From contig NZ_JAHOEA010000021.1 in NCBI RefSeq assembly GCF_019127135.1, positions 1-60,154 of the forward strand: a stretch of DNA of 60,154 nucleotides, written 5' to 3'. This document shows, piece after piece, positions 32,599 through 48,600 of the stretch. The notes under the pieces were generated by a model. That model was not told where the DNA came from. It did no database searches and saw nothing but the letters and a program-made list of their open reading frames with translations. The stretch is from Segatella copri (GTDB taxonomy: Bacteria > Bacteroidota > Bacteroidia > Bacteroidales > Bacteroidaceae). The first letter of the stretch is position 1. Every line of letters starts with the position of its first letter. The translations under genes were made by a program, and so were the position numbers.

Positions 32599-34590
32599 AT
32601 GAGACTCAATCTTAGTTCACAAATCGTACTCAATAAAGTACCTGTAGAGTTCTACAGGCCAAAGACGACTGTAGAATATTCTGAAATCTCCAGAATGGAG
32701 AAGATTCATACAGATATCTTTGCCTCTATGGCAGAAGGTGCCAGTCATGTAGCTGATAAAATAGAAGCTGGTATCAAGGCAGCACAGCAGGAAGGCAAAT
32801 TCTATGTGATGGCGCTGGGTTCCGGTTCTTCTCTCTATTCTGTATACGATGAACTCGTTCGCCGTTACAACGAGAAGACCCTGAGCTTCCGCAATGTTGT
32901 TGTATTCAATGCATACGAATATTATCCGCTCCAGAAGGACAGTTCTCTCCGTACCATCAACCAGTTGAAGGAGCGTTTCCTTGATCATGTGGATGTGGCT
33001 GAGCAGAACATCTTTACACTGGATGGTTTTGTGGCACAGGATGCCGTACAGGACAGTTGTCGTCTTTATGAGCAGCGTATCAAGACCTTTGGCGGTCTCG
33101 ATGTAGCCCTTATAGGTATAGGCCGTTCGGGTAATATTGCTGCCAATGAGCCAGGTTCGGGCATCCAGTCGATGACCCGTATTATCCTCATCGGCAATAC
33201 TTCTCGCGAAGAGATGGAGAACAGCGAGCAGACCAAGGAAACCATTCCTCCATGTTCGCTCACCATGGGTATCGCTACCTTACTCTCTGCCAAGAGCATC
33301 TATCTGACAGCCTGGGGCGAAGAGAAGGCTGAGATTATGCAGAAGGTGGTGGAGAACTCTATCACAGATACCCTACCGGCATCCTTCCTTCAGACTCATC
33401 CGAATGCACATGTTGTCATCGACCTGGGTGCTGCTCACCATCTGACGCGTATCGAGCATCCATGGCTCGTAACTTCATGCCAGTGGAGTGATAAACTGGT
33501 GCGTTCGGCACTGGTATGGCTCTGCCAGAAACTCGGCAAGCCTATCCTGAAGTTGACCAATAAGGATTATAATGAGAACGGACTGAGTGAACTTCTGGCA
33601 CTCTATGGCTCTGCCTACAATGCCAATATCAAGATTTTCAATGATTTGCAGCATACCATTACCGGATGGCCAGGTGGTAAGCCAAATGCCGATGATACCT
33701 ATCGTCCGGAGCGTGCAACACCATTCCCAAAGAAGGTTATCGTATTCTCTCCACACCCAGACGATGATGTTATCTCTATGGGAGGAACCATCCGTCGACT
33801 GGTACAGCAGAACCACGATGTGCATGTAGCTTACGAAACATCAGGAAACATTGCTGTGGGTGATGAGGAAGTAACAAGATTCATGCACTTTATCAATGGT
33901 TTCAACCAACTCTTTGCTGACTCAAAGGATAGTATCATCTCTAATAAATATAAGGAAATCAAGACCTTCTTTGCCAAGAAGAAGGAGAGTGATTTCGATA
34001 CAAGAGATATCCTGACCATCAAGGGACTGATTCGCCGTGGTGAGGCTCGTATCGCTTGTACCTATAATGATATTCCGCTTGACCATGTCCACTTCCTCGA
34101 CCTGCCATTCTATGAGAGCGGCAAGATAGAAAAGTTACCAATGACCGAGAAGGATGTAGAGATAGTGAGAGCTCTGTTGCAGAAGGTGCAGCCACATCAG
34201 ATTTATGTTGCCGGCGACCTTGCTGATCCTCACGGAACCCACAAGAAGTGTACTGATGCCGTTCTGGCAGCTATCGACGAAGAGAAGAAAGCGGGTGCAG
34301 AATGGTTGAAGGACTGTCGCATCTGGATGTATCGTGGTGCCTGGGCTGAATGGGAGATTGAGAATATCGAAATGTGTGTTCCATTGAGCCCTGAGGAGTT
34401 GCGGGCAAAGCGTAACTCTATCCTCAAGCATCAGTCGCAGATGGAGAGTGCTCCTTTCTTGGGTAATGATGAGCGCCTGTTCTGGCAGAGAGCCGAGGAC
34501 CGTAACCGTGCTACTGCATCGCTCTACGACCAGTTGGGTCTGGCATGCTATGAGGCCATGGAGGCTTTCGTGGAGTACAAACCATTGTAA
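32599..34590 (+). CDS. nagB: Glucosamine-6-phosphate deaminase-like domain fused to a PIG-L/LmbE deacetylase
   Basis: A 663-residue two-domain protein of a type common in Bacteroidota and usually labelled NagB. Residues about 1-330 have the NagB fold (LSFRNVVVFNAYEYYPL, LDVALIGIGRSGNIAANEPG). At three catalytic positions of E. coli NagB it has other residues: Tyr106 for D72, Ser177 for D141, Asn179 for H143; I recall similar changes in Bacteroides homologues. Residues about 378-650 are a PIG-L domain with the zinc motif SPHPDDDVISMGGT (H386, D389) and DPHGTHKKC near 540. The product may act as an amino-sugar deacetylase; the deaminase label is doubtful. It lies 55 bases after a ROK kinase and 24 before GH20. 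Confidence 0.85.
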   Translation: MRLNLSSQIVLNKVPVEFYRPKTTVEYSEISRMEKIHTDIFASMAEGASHVADKIEAGIKAAQQEGKFYVMALGSGSSLYSVYDELVRRYNEKTLSFRNVVVFNAYEYYPLQKDSSLRTINQLKERFLDHVDVAEQNIFTLDGFVAQDAVQDSCRLYEQRIKTFGGLDVALIGIGRSGNIAANEPGSGIQSMTRIILIGNTSREEMENSEQTKETIPPCSLTMGIATLLSAKSIYLTAWGEEKAEIMQKVVENSITDTLPASFLQTHPNAHVVIDLGAAHHLTRIEHPWLVTSCQWSDKLVRSALVWLCQKLGKPILKLTNKDYNENGLSELLALYGSAYNANIKIFNDLQHTITGWPGGKPNADDTYRPERATPFPKKVIVFSPHPDDDVISMGGTIRRLVQQNHDVHVAYETSGNIAVGDEEVTRFMHFINGFNQLFADSKDSIISNKYKEIKTFFAKKKESDFDTRDILTIKGLIRRGEARIACTYNDIPLDHVHFLDLPFYESGKIEKLPMTEKDVEIVRALLQKVQPHQIYVAGDLADPHGTHKKCTDAVLAAIDEEKKAGAEWLKDCRIWMYRGAWAEWEIENIEMCVPLSPEELRAKRNSILKHQSQMESAPFLGNDERLFWQRAEDRNRATASLYDQLGLACYEAMEAFVEYKPL

Positions 34591-34614
34591 TACTTTATTA
34601 ATATATTTAATGTT

Positions 34615-40111
<5,497 letters not shown>

Positions 40112-40216
40112 AATTTCCGTTATAAAACTCAGATATATGCGGAAATACGGGTATAAGATTAAGTTCAAATAATAAAGTAACCCTAGTTTTAGGGTTGAGA
40201 GTTTGTTTTTAGGTTT

Positions 40217-40256
40217 GCCGCTTGAGGGGTCTTTGGGGCCTTTCAAGCGGCTTTTT
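40217..40256 (+). terminator. Intrinsic terminator after the GH2 gene
   Basis: Perfect 9-bp arms GCCGCTTGA (40217-40225) and TCAAGCGGC (40243-40251), followed by TTTTT. A smaller ACCCTA...TAGGGT hairpin precedes it. The remaining stretch to 40457 is AT-rich and holds the PII promoter. Confidence 0.88.
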
Positions 40257-40402
40257 GTTGTTTGTTTCAAAATGAAACGAATAATGTGTAATTTGCTTTC
40301 ATTTTGTTCTGTATTTTAAAAAGAACTATGCAAAATAATAACTAAATGAAAAATCTAATACCAAAAAGTAAGTGATATTACAAAATATTAAGCAAAATGT
40401 CG

Positions 40403-40410
40403 TACCTTTG
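40403..40410 (+). promoter_or_regulatory. -7 box of the PII/AmtB promoter
   Basis: TACCTTTG 47 bases before the PII start. No TTG is found 19-20 bases upstream, so an activator or another sigma factor may be needed, which would fit nitrogen control. Confidence 0.5.
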
Positions 40411-40457
40411 CACCAGAAAATAAACAAAATGTAAATTAATTAATAGGAGAGATTAAC

Positions 40458-40814
40458 ATGAAAAAGATTGAAGCAATCATCCGTAAGACTAAGTTTGAGG
40501 ATGTAAAGGAAGCTTTGCTTGCCGCCGACATCGAGTGGTTCTCTTACTACGATGTAAGAGGAGAGGGCAAGATGAGACAGGCTCGAATCTATCGTGGTGT
40601 CATGTATGATACCAGCAGTATTGAGCGAGTGTTGCTGAATATTGTCGTGCGCGACAAGAACGTAGAGAAAACGATTAATGCCATCCAGGAGGCTGCCCGT
40701 ACAGGCGAGATTGGTGATGGTCGAATCTTTGTAATTCCTGTAGAGGATACCATAAGAATCCGTACAGGTGAAAGAGGCGACATCGCTCTCTATAATGCTG
40801 AGCAGGAGAAATAA
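40458..40814 (+). CDS. glnK: PII nitrogen-regulatory protein (GlnB/GlnK type)
   Basis: A 118-residue signal protein that reports nitrogen and energy status by binding 2-oxoglutarate and ATP/ADP and blocks AmtB. It opens MKKIEAIIRKTKFEDVKEAL, and the B-loop TGEIGDGRIFVIPVEDTIRIRTGE (paraphrased) and C-loop are recognisable. The T-loop VRGEGKMRQARIYRGVMY differs from E. coli (GFGRQKGHTELYRGAEY) but keeps Tyr50 at the position of the uridylylated Tyr51. Whether it is uridylylated is not known. It precedes amtB, the normal glnK-amtB pair, separated by a 150-base repeat-bearing gap. A purine-rich AGGAGA lies 7 bases before the ATG, an unusual Shine-Dalgarno-like site here. Confidence 0.92.
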   Translation: MKKIEAIIRKTKFEDVKEALLAADIEWFSYYDVRGEGKMRQARIYRGVMYDTSSIERVLLNIVVRDKNVEKTINAIQEAARTGEIGDGRIFVIPVEDTIRIRTGERGDIALYNAEQEK

Positions 40815-40819
40815 AATAT

Positions 40820-40960
40820 TTAATGTTAAGTGTTTAATGTTAAATGTTAACTGAATTGGATGAATTAATAGTAAAATCGGAATGTTTGGGAGTTAGGTGA
40901 GAGTATCGAGTGCTAAGTGGACGTATGCTAACTTAACATTTAACATTCCTTCTTAAAAGG
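40820..40960. repeat. Intergenic inverted repeats between glnK and amtB
   Basis: TTAATGTTAAATGTTAAC near 40838 is complementary to CTAACTTAACATTTAACATT near 40929, closing a large loop. The unit is a TTAATGT/TTAACAT heptamer. Similar repeats fill the other gaps of this cluster. Confidence 0.6.
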
Positions 40961-40968
40961 TAAAGATT

Positions 40969-42231
40969 ATGAGTGTACAGGATTTAGGAATTTCAGTAGA
41001 TACCGTATGGATGCTCTTGGCAGCCATGTTGGTCTTTTTCATGCAGCCGGGATTTGCCCTCTGCGAGGCGGGCTTTACCCGTAGTAAAAACACCGCGAAC
41101 ATCTTGTTTAAGAACTTTGTCGATTTCATGATTGGTTCTGTTCTTTTCTGGTTCGTAGGTTTCGGATTTATGTTTGGTAGTGATGGTGCCGGTTTCATCG
41201 GTATGCCTAACTTCGGTGATTTGTCTTTCTATACAAATGCAGCCGGTCTTCCTACTGAAGGCTTCCTGATGTTTGAAACCGTATTCTGCGCTACTAGTGC
41301 TACCATCGTTTCAGGTGCTATGGCAGAACGTACCAAGTTCTCCATGTATTGCATCTATTCATTCTTCATCTCATTGATTATCTACCCTGTAGAGGGTCAC
41401 TGGACATGGGGTGGCGGTTGGCTTTGTAACAGCGAGGCAGGTTCGTTCATGATGAACACCTTCGGTGCAGCCTTCCATGATTTCGCAGGTTCTGCCATCG
41501 TACATAGTGTTGGTGGTGTACTTGCCTTGGTTGGTGCCATCTGCTTAGGTCCTCGTCTTGGTAAGTATCGCAACGGCAAGAGCACGGCTATCCCTGGTCA
41601 CAACCTCATGGCTGCTGCCCTTGGTGTATTCATCCTCTGGTTCGGATGGTTCGGATTCAACCCTGGTTCTCAGCTCGCTGCTTCTGGTGAGGTTAACCGT
41701 GTTGCTATCAGTCACGTATTCCTGACAACCAACCTGGCTGCAGTTTGCGGTGGTTTGGGTACCATGTTCACATCTTGGATCAAGTATGGCAAGCCATCAT
41801 TCTCATTGACATTGAATGGTATCTTGGCTGGTTTGGTAGCCATTACTGCTGGTTGCGATTTGGTTAGTCCATTGGGTTCAGCCATCATCGGTCTCTTGGC
41901 AGGTATCATCTTGGTATTCTCTATCGAGTTAATTGATACAAAGCTTCATATTGATGACCCTGTAGGTGCAAGTTCAGTACATGGTGTTTGTGGTATCTTC
42001 GGTACCTTGATGACTGGTCTCTTCGCCCTTGATGGTGGCGCCTTCTATGGTGGTGGCTTCGGATTCTTCGGTGCTCAGTGCTTCGGTATCCTCTGCATCG
42101 ACCTTTGGGCAGCCGTAACAGGTATCATCCTCTTCTGGGGTATCAAGAAGATTGCTGGTCTCCGTGTTGATAAGCGAATCGAGGAAGAAGGTCTCGATAT
42201 CTATGAGCATGGTGAGAGTTGCTACAACTAA
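40969..42231 (+). CDS. amtB: Ammonium transporter AmtB
   Basis: A 420-residue inner-membrane ammonium channel with about eleven helices. The pore histidines are H179 (HDFAGSAIVHSVGG) and H338 (VGASSVHGVCG). The extracellular gate phenylalanine lies in MFETVFCATSATIVSGAMAER near residue 101. It ends with a short acidic tail where PII binds. There is no cleaved signal peptide: the first helix LLAAMLVFFMQPGFALCEAG starts at once, unlike E. coli. It is downstream of glnK and probably co-regulated. Confidence 0.95.
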   Translation: MSVQDLGISVDTVWMLLAAMLVFFMQPGFALCEAGFTRSKNTANILFKNFVDFMIGSVLFWFVGFGFMFGSDGAGFIGMPNFGDLSFYTNAAGLPTEGFLMFETVFCATSATIVSGAMAERTKFSMYCIYSFFISLIIYPVEGHWTWGGGWLCNSEAGSFMMNTFGAAFHDFAGSAIVHSVGGVLALVGAICLGPRLGKYRNGKSTAIPGHNLMAAALGVFILWFGWFGFNPGSQLAASGEVNRVAISHVFLTTNLAAVCGGLGTMFTSWIKYGKPSFSLTLNGILAGLVAITAGCDLVSPLGSAIIGLLAGIILVFSIELIDTKLHIDDPVGASSVHGVCGIFGTLMTGLFALDGGAFYGGGFGFFGAQCFGILCIDLWAAVTGIILFWGIKKIAGLRVDKRIEEEGLDIYEHGESCYN

Positions 42232-42353
42232 AGATGCTTTCATATAGCGAGCGAGAGAGATTTTTCAGCAGAAGTTTTGGCGAGCAGAGTTATTATTAGT
42301 ACCTTTGAATAAGGTACGCTGCATCTCAACAATATAAATAAATCGCAATTTAT

Positions 42354-42384
42354 TTTGTATTGTCTTCGATTTGCAGTACCTTTG
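42354..42384 (+). promoter_or_regulatory. Promoter of the porin-like gene
   Basis: TTTG (42354-42357), 19 bases, TACCTTTG (42377-42384). An AGGAGAG Shine-Dalgarno-like site lies just before the ATG at 42434. Confidence 0.65.
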
Positions 42385-42433
42385 CTGCCGAAACTTTTAA
42401 AAACAAAAATGTATCACATAAAAAGGAGAGAAT

Positions 42434-43153
42434 ATGAAGAAGATTTTTGATATAAAGAAGATGGGTGCCTTTGCACTCGGTTTGGTTGCTTTTGCTCCTG
42501 CTGCTTCTGCGCAGGACAAGGTTGAAACTACCATCGCTGCAGATGTTGTAAACCAGTATTACTGGCGTGGTCAGTCACTGGGAGAAGTCTCTTTGCAGCC
42601 AACACTCGGTATTGGTTACAAGGGCTTGTCTCTGACAGCTTGGGGAAGTGTAGGTATCTCTAAGCCAGAGGATACTAAGGAGTTTGACCTTACCTTGGCT
42701 TATGAAACCGGTGGTTTCCATATCGGCGTAACCGATTACTGGTTCAACTCTCCTAACGAGAAGTATTTCGCCTATAAGGCACATGAAACTTCTCATGTGT
42801 TTGAGGCAAACGTAGGTTATGACTTTGGTCCAGTTGCCTTGAACTGGTACACCAACTTTGCAGGCAATGATGGATTAAATAAGGATGGTGACCGTGCTTA
42901 TTCTTCATATGTTGAGGCTACAGCCCCATTCAAGTTGGGCGGTTGTGATTGGGCAGCAAGTATAGGCGCAGTTCCATTTGCAACATCTTTCTATGGTGAT
43001 GCCAATGGTTTTGCAGTTACCAATGTTTCACTGAAAGCTACCAAGGATTTGAAGATTACAGATTCTTTCTCTGTTCCAGTCTTCGCTCAGGTAGCTGCTA
43101 ACCCTAGCACCGAAAAAGCTTACCTGGTAGTAGGTTTTACCTTGCAGCCATAA
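42434..43153 (+). CDS. Outer-membrane beta-barrel protein (TorF-like porin)
   Basis: A 239-residue exported protein with a signal peptide ending AAPAASAQ near residue 26. The mature part alternates hydrophobic and polar residues in strands that start TIAADVVNQYYWRGQSLGEV and end with the aromatic VVGFTLQP. The YWRGQS motif occurs in the TorF family of putative porins in Bacteroidota, from memory. It stands in the nitrogen cluster with its own promoter, so it may admit ammonium or a nitrogen compound. Substrate inference rests only on position. Confidence 0.7.
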   Translation: MKKIFDIKKMGAFALGLVAFAPAASAQDKVETTIAADVVNQYYWRGQSLGEVSLQPTLGIGYKGLSLTAWGSVGISKPEDTKEFDLTLAYETGGFHIGVTDYWFNSPNEKYFAYKAHETSHVFEANVGYDFGPVALNWYTNFAGNDGLNKDGDRAYSSYVEATAPFKLGGCDWAASIGAVPFATSFYGDANGFAVTNVSLKATKDLKITDSFSVPVFAQVAANPSTEKAYLVVGFTLQP

Positions 43154-43217
43154 TAGGCTCTTAGGTTTTTCGATATAATCTTACGTTGGTAGGTTTAAGT
43201 TTTTATTTTTTTATTTT

Positions 43218-43254
43218 AAATGCCGATAGTTCCACCAAAGAGCTATCGGCATTT
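43218..43254 (+). terminator. Intrinsic terminator after the porin-like gene
   Basis: 12-bp arms AAATGCCGATAG and CTATCGGCATTT with a 13-base loop, preceded and followed by T-rich sequence. The rest of 43154-43620 is AT-rich, with the asnB promoter and leader and no further gene. Confidence 0.85.
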
Positions 43255-43477
43255 CTTTGTATGGTGTGGGGGTAGAAGGTTGTATATGATGTAAAATGTG
43301 CTCTAGAAACGCTTTATTTATCTTAAAATTGATTGTGTTTTACAGATTGTAATCAAATTGTGTGTTTTTCTTTTCAATTTATCATATATTTTAATCTAAT
43401 ATGTGTTGATATGTTATTGTTGTGATAAAGTGAAGACAAAATGCTACTATTCTTTTCTTTATTCTAACAAAAAGTTG

Positions 43478-43485
43478 TAATTTTG
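43478..43485 (+). promoter_or_regulatory. -7 box of the asnB promoter
   Basis: TAATTTTG 135 bases before the asnB start. The leader ends in TAGTTAAAAATAACCG (43585-43600), 20 bases before the ATG; a near copy precedes gltB. Confidence 0.5.
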
Positions 43486-43620
43486 CACCCGAAACATAGC
43501 AAAAAGTAATTTTAAGCTTTGTTTTTGCTTGGTTTGCTTCTGAAACAATCGCTGGGACATGCCAAGATGAATAAGAGAGAATAATAGTTAAAAATAACCG
43601 TAAAAGAAAGGAAAAGATTT

Positions 43621-45408
43621 ATGTGTGGAATCGTATCTATCTTCAATATTCAGGAGCAGACTCCTGAATTGCGACAGCAAGCGCTTCGTATGAGCCAGAA
43701 GATTCGTCATCGCGGACCAGACTGGAGTGGAATCTACTGTGGTGGTTCTGCTATCCTGGCACATGAGCGTCTGAGTATTGTAGACCCTGAAAGTGGTCGC
43801 CAACCTTTGTTTGCACCAGACAAAAAACAGGTGCTTGCCGTAAACGGTGAGATTTATAATCATCAGGACATCCGTGCTCGTTTTGCCGGCAAATACCAGT
43901 ATCAGACCGGTTCCGACTGTGAGGTGATTCTTTCTCTCTATCGTGAGATGCGAGCAGATTCCGACTTTGATACCTTAATATATAAAGGTGAGGATGCGCT
44001 CCACGCCCGTATCTCCAAGATGCTTGAAGAGCTGAACGGTATTTTTGCCTTCGCTCTTTACGATGCCGAGCGTGATGAGTTCCTCATCGCTCGAGACCCG
44101 ATCGGAGTCATTCCTCTTTATATCGGTTATGATAAAGATGGAAAGGTACTGGTGGCAAGTGAGTTGAAGGCTTTGGAAGGTCAGTGCGACCACTATGAGC
44201 CATTCCTCCCAGGTCATTATTATTATAGCAAGAACCCTGGCATGAAGCGTTACTATACACGCGATTGGTTTGAGTATGCTGCCATGCAGAAAAAATATCA
44301 GATTGATGATGCCAAGAAGGCTGAAGAACAGCTGAAGAATGCTGAACCTCAGGAGAAAGCGGCAGTGAAAGAGATTCATGATGCTTTGGAGGCTTCTGTC
44401 AAACGTCAGTTGATGAGTGATGTTCCTTATGGTGTTCTTCTCAGTGGTGGCCTTGATTCTTCAGTCATTTCAGCCGTAGCCGAGAAATATTCTTCTACCC
44501 GTGTGGAAAATGGGGGAGAGACCAAGGCTTATTGGCCACGTCTGCACTCCTTTGCCGTAGGTTTGAAGGGTGCGCCTGACTTGGCTAAGGCACGGTTGGT
44601 AGCCGAGCATATCGGAACCGTGCATCACGAAATCAACTATACCATTCAGGAAGGTCTGGATGCCATCCGTGATGTCATCTATTTCATCGAGACCTATGAT
44701 GTAACCACTGTGCGTGCATCTACCCCGATGTATCTGCTGGCGAGAGTGATCCGCAGCATGGGTATCAAGATGGTGCTTTCGGGCGAGGGTGCCGACGAGG
44801 TATTCGGAGGTTATCTCTACTTCCATAAAGCTCCGGATGCCAAAGCATTCCATGAGGAAACCGTACGAAAGTTGGGTAAACTCTATCTCTACGATTGTCT
44901 GAGAGCCAACAAGAGTTTGGCTGCATGGGGCATCGAGGGCCGTGTGCCTTTCCTCGACAAGGAGTTTCTGGATGTAGCGATGGGTATGAACCCGGTTTTG
45001 AAGATGTGTCCGGATAAGACCATCGAGAAAAAGGTGGTTCGTGAGGCTTTTGCCGATTTGCTTCCTGAAGAAGTGGCATGGCGACAGAAGGAACAGTTCT
45101 CAGATGGTGTGGGCTATTCATGGATTGATACCCTGAAGCAGATTACTGCATCTGCCGTTAGCGATGAGCAGATGGCGCATGCTGCTGAGCGATTCCCTAT
45201 CAACCCTCCACAGAATAAGGAGGAGTATTATTATCGTTCTATCTTCGCCGAGCATTTCCCAAGCGACAGCGCTGCCAAGAGCGTACCTAGTGTGCCTAGC
45301 GTAGCATGTTCTACAGCCGAAGCCCTTGCCTGGGATGCCTCATTCAAAAACCAGAACGACCCTAGCGGCAGAGCCGTGGCGGGAGTTCATGAACAGGCGT
45401 ATAAATAA
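43621..45408 (+). CDS. asnB: Asparagine synthetase B, glutamine-hydrolysing
   Basis: A 595-residue enzyme making asparagine from aspartate, glutamine and ATP. Cys2 is the glutaminase nucleophile of the N-terminal class II amidotransferase domain (MCGIVSIF; RHRGPDWSG near 31; VNGEIYNH near 78). The synthetase domain has the PP-loop SGGLDSSVISA near 281 and GEGADEVFGGY near 389. The last about 45 residues, Ala/Ser/Pro-rich (SVPSVPSVACST), are variable. It belongs to the nitrogen cluster, upstream of glutamate synthase, which also uses glutamine. The start codon follows a shared 16-base leader sequence. Confidence 0.95.
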   Translation: MCGIVSIFNIQEQTPELRQQALRMSQKIRHRGPDWSGIYCGGSAILAHERLSIVDPESGRQPLFAPDKKQVLAVNGEIYNHQDIRARFAGKYQYQTGSDCEVILSLYREMRADSDFDTLIYKGEDALHARISKMLEELNGIFAFALYDAERDEFLIARDPIGVIPLYIGYDKDGKVLVASELKALEGQCDHYEPFLPGHYYYSKNPGMKRYYTRDWFEYAAMQKKYQIDDAKKAEEQLKNAEPQEKAAVKEIHDALEASVKRQLMSDVPYGVLLSGGLDSSVISAVAEKYSSTRVENGGETKAYWPRLHSFAVGLKGAPDLAKARLVAEHIGTVHHEINYTIQEGLDAIRDVIYFIETYDVTTVRASTPMYLLARVIRSMGIKMVLSGEGADEVFGGYLYFHKAPDAKAFHEETVRKLGKLYLYDCLRANKSLAAWGIEGRVPFLDKEFLDVAMGMNPVLKMCPDKTIEKKVVREAFADLLPEEVAWRQKEQFSDGVGYSWIDTLKQITASAVSDEQMAHAAERFPINPPQNKEEYYYRSIFAEHFPSDSAAKSVPSVPSVACSTAEALAWDASFKNQNDPSGRAVAGVHEQAYK

Positions 45409-45416
45409 TATACTGA

Positions 45417-45590
45417 ACTTTCGCATGTAGGGAAGTTAAGTGAAGTTAGGGAAGTTAGAGGGAAGTTAAGGGACAAATGTCCTACGTTTTACGAAAGAAG
45501 ACTATTGTCTCTTCACTTCTCGAACGACCGTAGGGAGTGATAACTTCTTTAACTTCAATCAATTCCCTCACTTGCGAAACTTGAATCAAT
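45417..45590. repeat. Intergenic repeats between asnB and gltB
   Basis: GGGAAGTTAAG/GGGAAGTTAGA words recur four times near 45430-45470, and their complements (AACTTCTTTAACTTC, TCACTTCTC) recur near 45510-45560, so the region can fold into a long imperfect hairpin. No gene is seen. Confidence 0.55.
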
Positions 45591-45632
45591 AATAAAAATA
45601 GTTAGAAATAACCGATATAAAACGAACAAGAA

Positions 45633-48600
45633 ATGGAAAAAGGATTGTACAGTTCTGCCTATGAACACGATGCGTGTGGCGTAGGTATGGTGGTGAATAT
45701 CCACGGTAACAAGAGTCATGAGCTGGTCGATAACGCCTTGAAGGTACTCGAGAACATGCGTCATCGTGGTGCAGAGGGTGCCGATAACAAGACGGGTGAT
45801 GGTGCCGGTATCATGCTCCAGATTCCACATGAGTTTATTCTTCTTCAGGGTATCCCAGTGCCAGAAAAAGGTAAATATGGTACGGGTCTCGTCTTCTTGC
45901 CTAAGGATGAGAAGAAACAGCAGGATATTCTCTCTATCATGATTGAGGAAATTGAACGCGAGGGATTGCAGCTGATGCATCTCCGCAATGTGCCTACTAA
46001 CCCTGATTGTCTGGGTGAGGCTGCTTTGAGTAACGAACCAGCTATCAAACAGGTGTTTATCACAGGTGTTACAGATGATAAGGTGCCTGTCTTTGAGCGC
46101 ATCCTCTATCTTATCCGTAAACGTATTGAGAAACGTGTCAGCGATCCTGATTTCTATATTTGTTCGTTGTCTAATTCGAACATCGTATATAAGGGTATGT
46201 TGAGCAGCCTCCAGTTGCGCCAATATTATCCTGACTTGACCAATAATTATTTCACAAGCGGTCTGGCTCTGGTCCACTCCCGCTTCTCTACCAACACCTT
46301 CCCGACATGGAGTCTGGCTCAGCCATTCCGTCTCCTTGCCCACAATGGTGAGATCAACACCATCCGTGGTAACCGTGCCTGGATGAAGGCTCGTGAGAGT
46401 GTGTTGAGCAGCGAGGCTTTGGGCGATATCCGTGAGATTTCTCCTATCGTTCAGCCTGATATGAGTGACTCGGCAAGTCTCGACAATGTATTCGAGTTCT
46501 TCGTGATGAGCGGTCTGTCATTGCCTCATGCCATGGCTGTGATGGTGCCAGAGAGTTTCAACGACAAGAACCCTATCTCTGAGGATCTGAAGGCATTCTA
46601 TGAGTACCACTCTATCCTGATGGAGCCATGGGATGGTCCTGCCGCCTTGCTCTTCAGCGATGGCCGTTATGCCGGTGGTATGCTCGATAGAAATGGTTTG
46701 CGCCCTGCCCGCTATACCATCACCAAGAATGATATGATGGTAGTAGCATCTGAGGTAGGTGTGATGGATTTCGATCCTACCGAGATTGCAGAGAAGGGTC
46801 GTCTGCAGCCTGGTAAGATTCTCTTGATTGATACCCAGGAAGGCAAGATTTACTATGATGGCGAAATCAAGGAGCGTCTGGCAGAGGCTCATCCTTACCG
46901 TCAGTGGTTGAATACCAACCGTATAGAACTGGAGAAACTTCGCAGTGGTCGTAAGGTGGAAAACGCTGTGGATAACCTCACTCGCAAGGAATTGGAATTC
47001 GGTTTTGGCGAGGAAGATATCGACGGTACTATCATCCCAATGGCTACCAAGGGTCAGGAACCTACAGCTTCTATGGGTAATGATACTCCGCTTGCTGTGC
47101 TTTCCGACCAGCCACAGATTTTCTTCAACTACTTCCGTCAGCAGTTTGCTCAGGTTACCAACCCTGCCATCGACTCTATCCGTGAGAACCTTGTGATGAG
47201 TCTTACCGAGTATATCGGTAGAGTAGGTTCCGGCATCCTGAACCCGGACGAAAGCAACTGTAAGATGGTTCGTCTGCCACATCCTATCCTGACCAATACC
47301 CAGTTGGATATCCTTCAGAATATCCGCTACAAGGGCTTCAATACAGTAAAACTCCACATGCTCTTCGAAACCGCCAAGGGCGAAGAAGGACTGCATGAGG
47401 CATTGGATGAACTTTGTAAGCAGGCTGCCCAGAGCGTGGATGATGGTTACAACTACATTATCTTGAGCGACCGTGGCGTGGATGAGACCCATGCCGCCAT
47501 CCCATCTCTGCTCGCCGTGAGTGCCGTACATCATTATCTGATTGATGCCGGCAAGCGTGTACAGACAGCCCTCATCGTTGAGAGCGGTGAGATTCGTGAG
47601 GTAATGCACGCAGCCCTGTTGCTGGGTTACGGTGCATCAGCCCTCTGTCCATACCTGACATACGCCATCCTCGACGACCTGGTAAAGAAGGGAAAGATTC
47701 AGGAGGATTACCATACAGCCGAGCAGAACTACATCAAGGCTGTGAAGAAGGGCTTGTTCAAGATTATGGCTAAGATGGGTATCTCTACCATCCGAAGCTA
47801 TCGTGGTGCCAAGATTTTCGAGAGCATCGGTTTGAGCGAAAGCCTCCTGAAGAGCTATTTCGGAACAGAGGTGAGCACTATCGGTGGTATCGGACTCGAG
47901 ACCATCGCCCGTGATGCCATCCGCCTGCACGACAAGGCATTCGAGACCAAGAAGCTCGACTTCCTGCCAAGTCTCGGACAGTTCCACTACCGCAAGGATG
48001 GTATCAAGCACGCTTGGAACCCAGAGACCATCGCTACCCTGCAGCTCGCAACCCGCAAGGGCGATTACGATCTTTTCAAGAAATATACACATCTCGTTGA
48101 CGATAAGCAGGAGCCTATCTTCATCCGCGACTTCTTCGGTTTCCGCAAGAATCCTATCTCTATAGATAAGGTGGAGCCGGTAGAGGAAATCGTGAAGCAC
48201 TTCGTTACCGGTGCGATGAGTTTCGGTGCCCTCTCTAAGGAGGCTCACGAGGCAATGGCACTCGCCATGAACGCCCTCGGCGCTCGAAGCAATACCGGTG
48301 AAGGTGGTGAGGATAACGAACGATTCCATTCTACACAGGATGGCATCAGCCTCTCCAGCAAGACCAAGCAGGTTGCTTCCGGTCGATTTGGTGTGACAAC
48401 AGAATATTTGGTAAATGCAGAGGAAATCCAGATCAAGGTGGCACAGGGTGCTAAACCGGGTGAGGGTGGTCAGTTGCCTGGCTTCAAGGTCAACGAGGTC
48501 ATCGCCAAGACCCGTCACTCTATCCCTGGCATCAGCCTGATTTCTCCTCCACCTCATCACGATATCTACAGTATCGAGGATTTGGCTCAGCTCATCTTCG

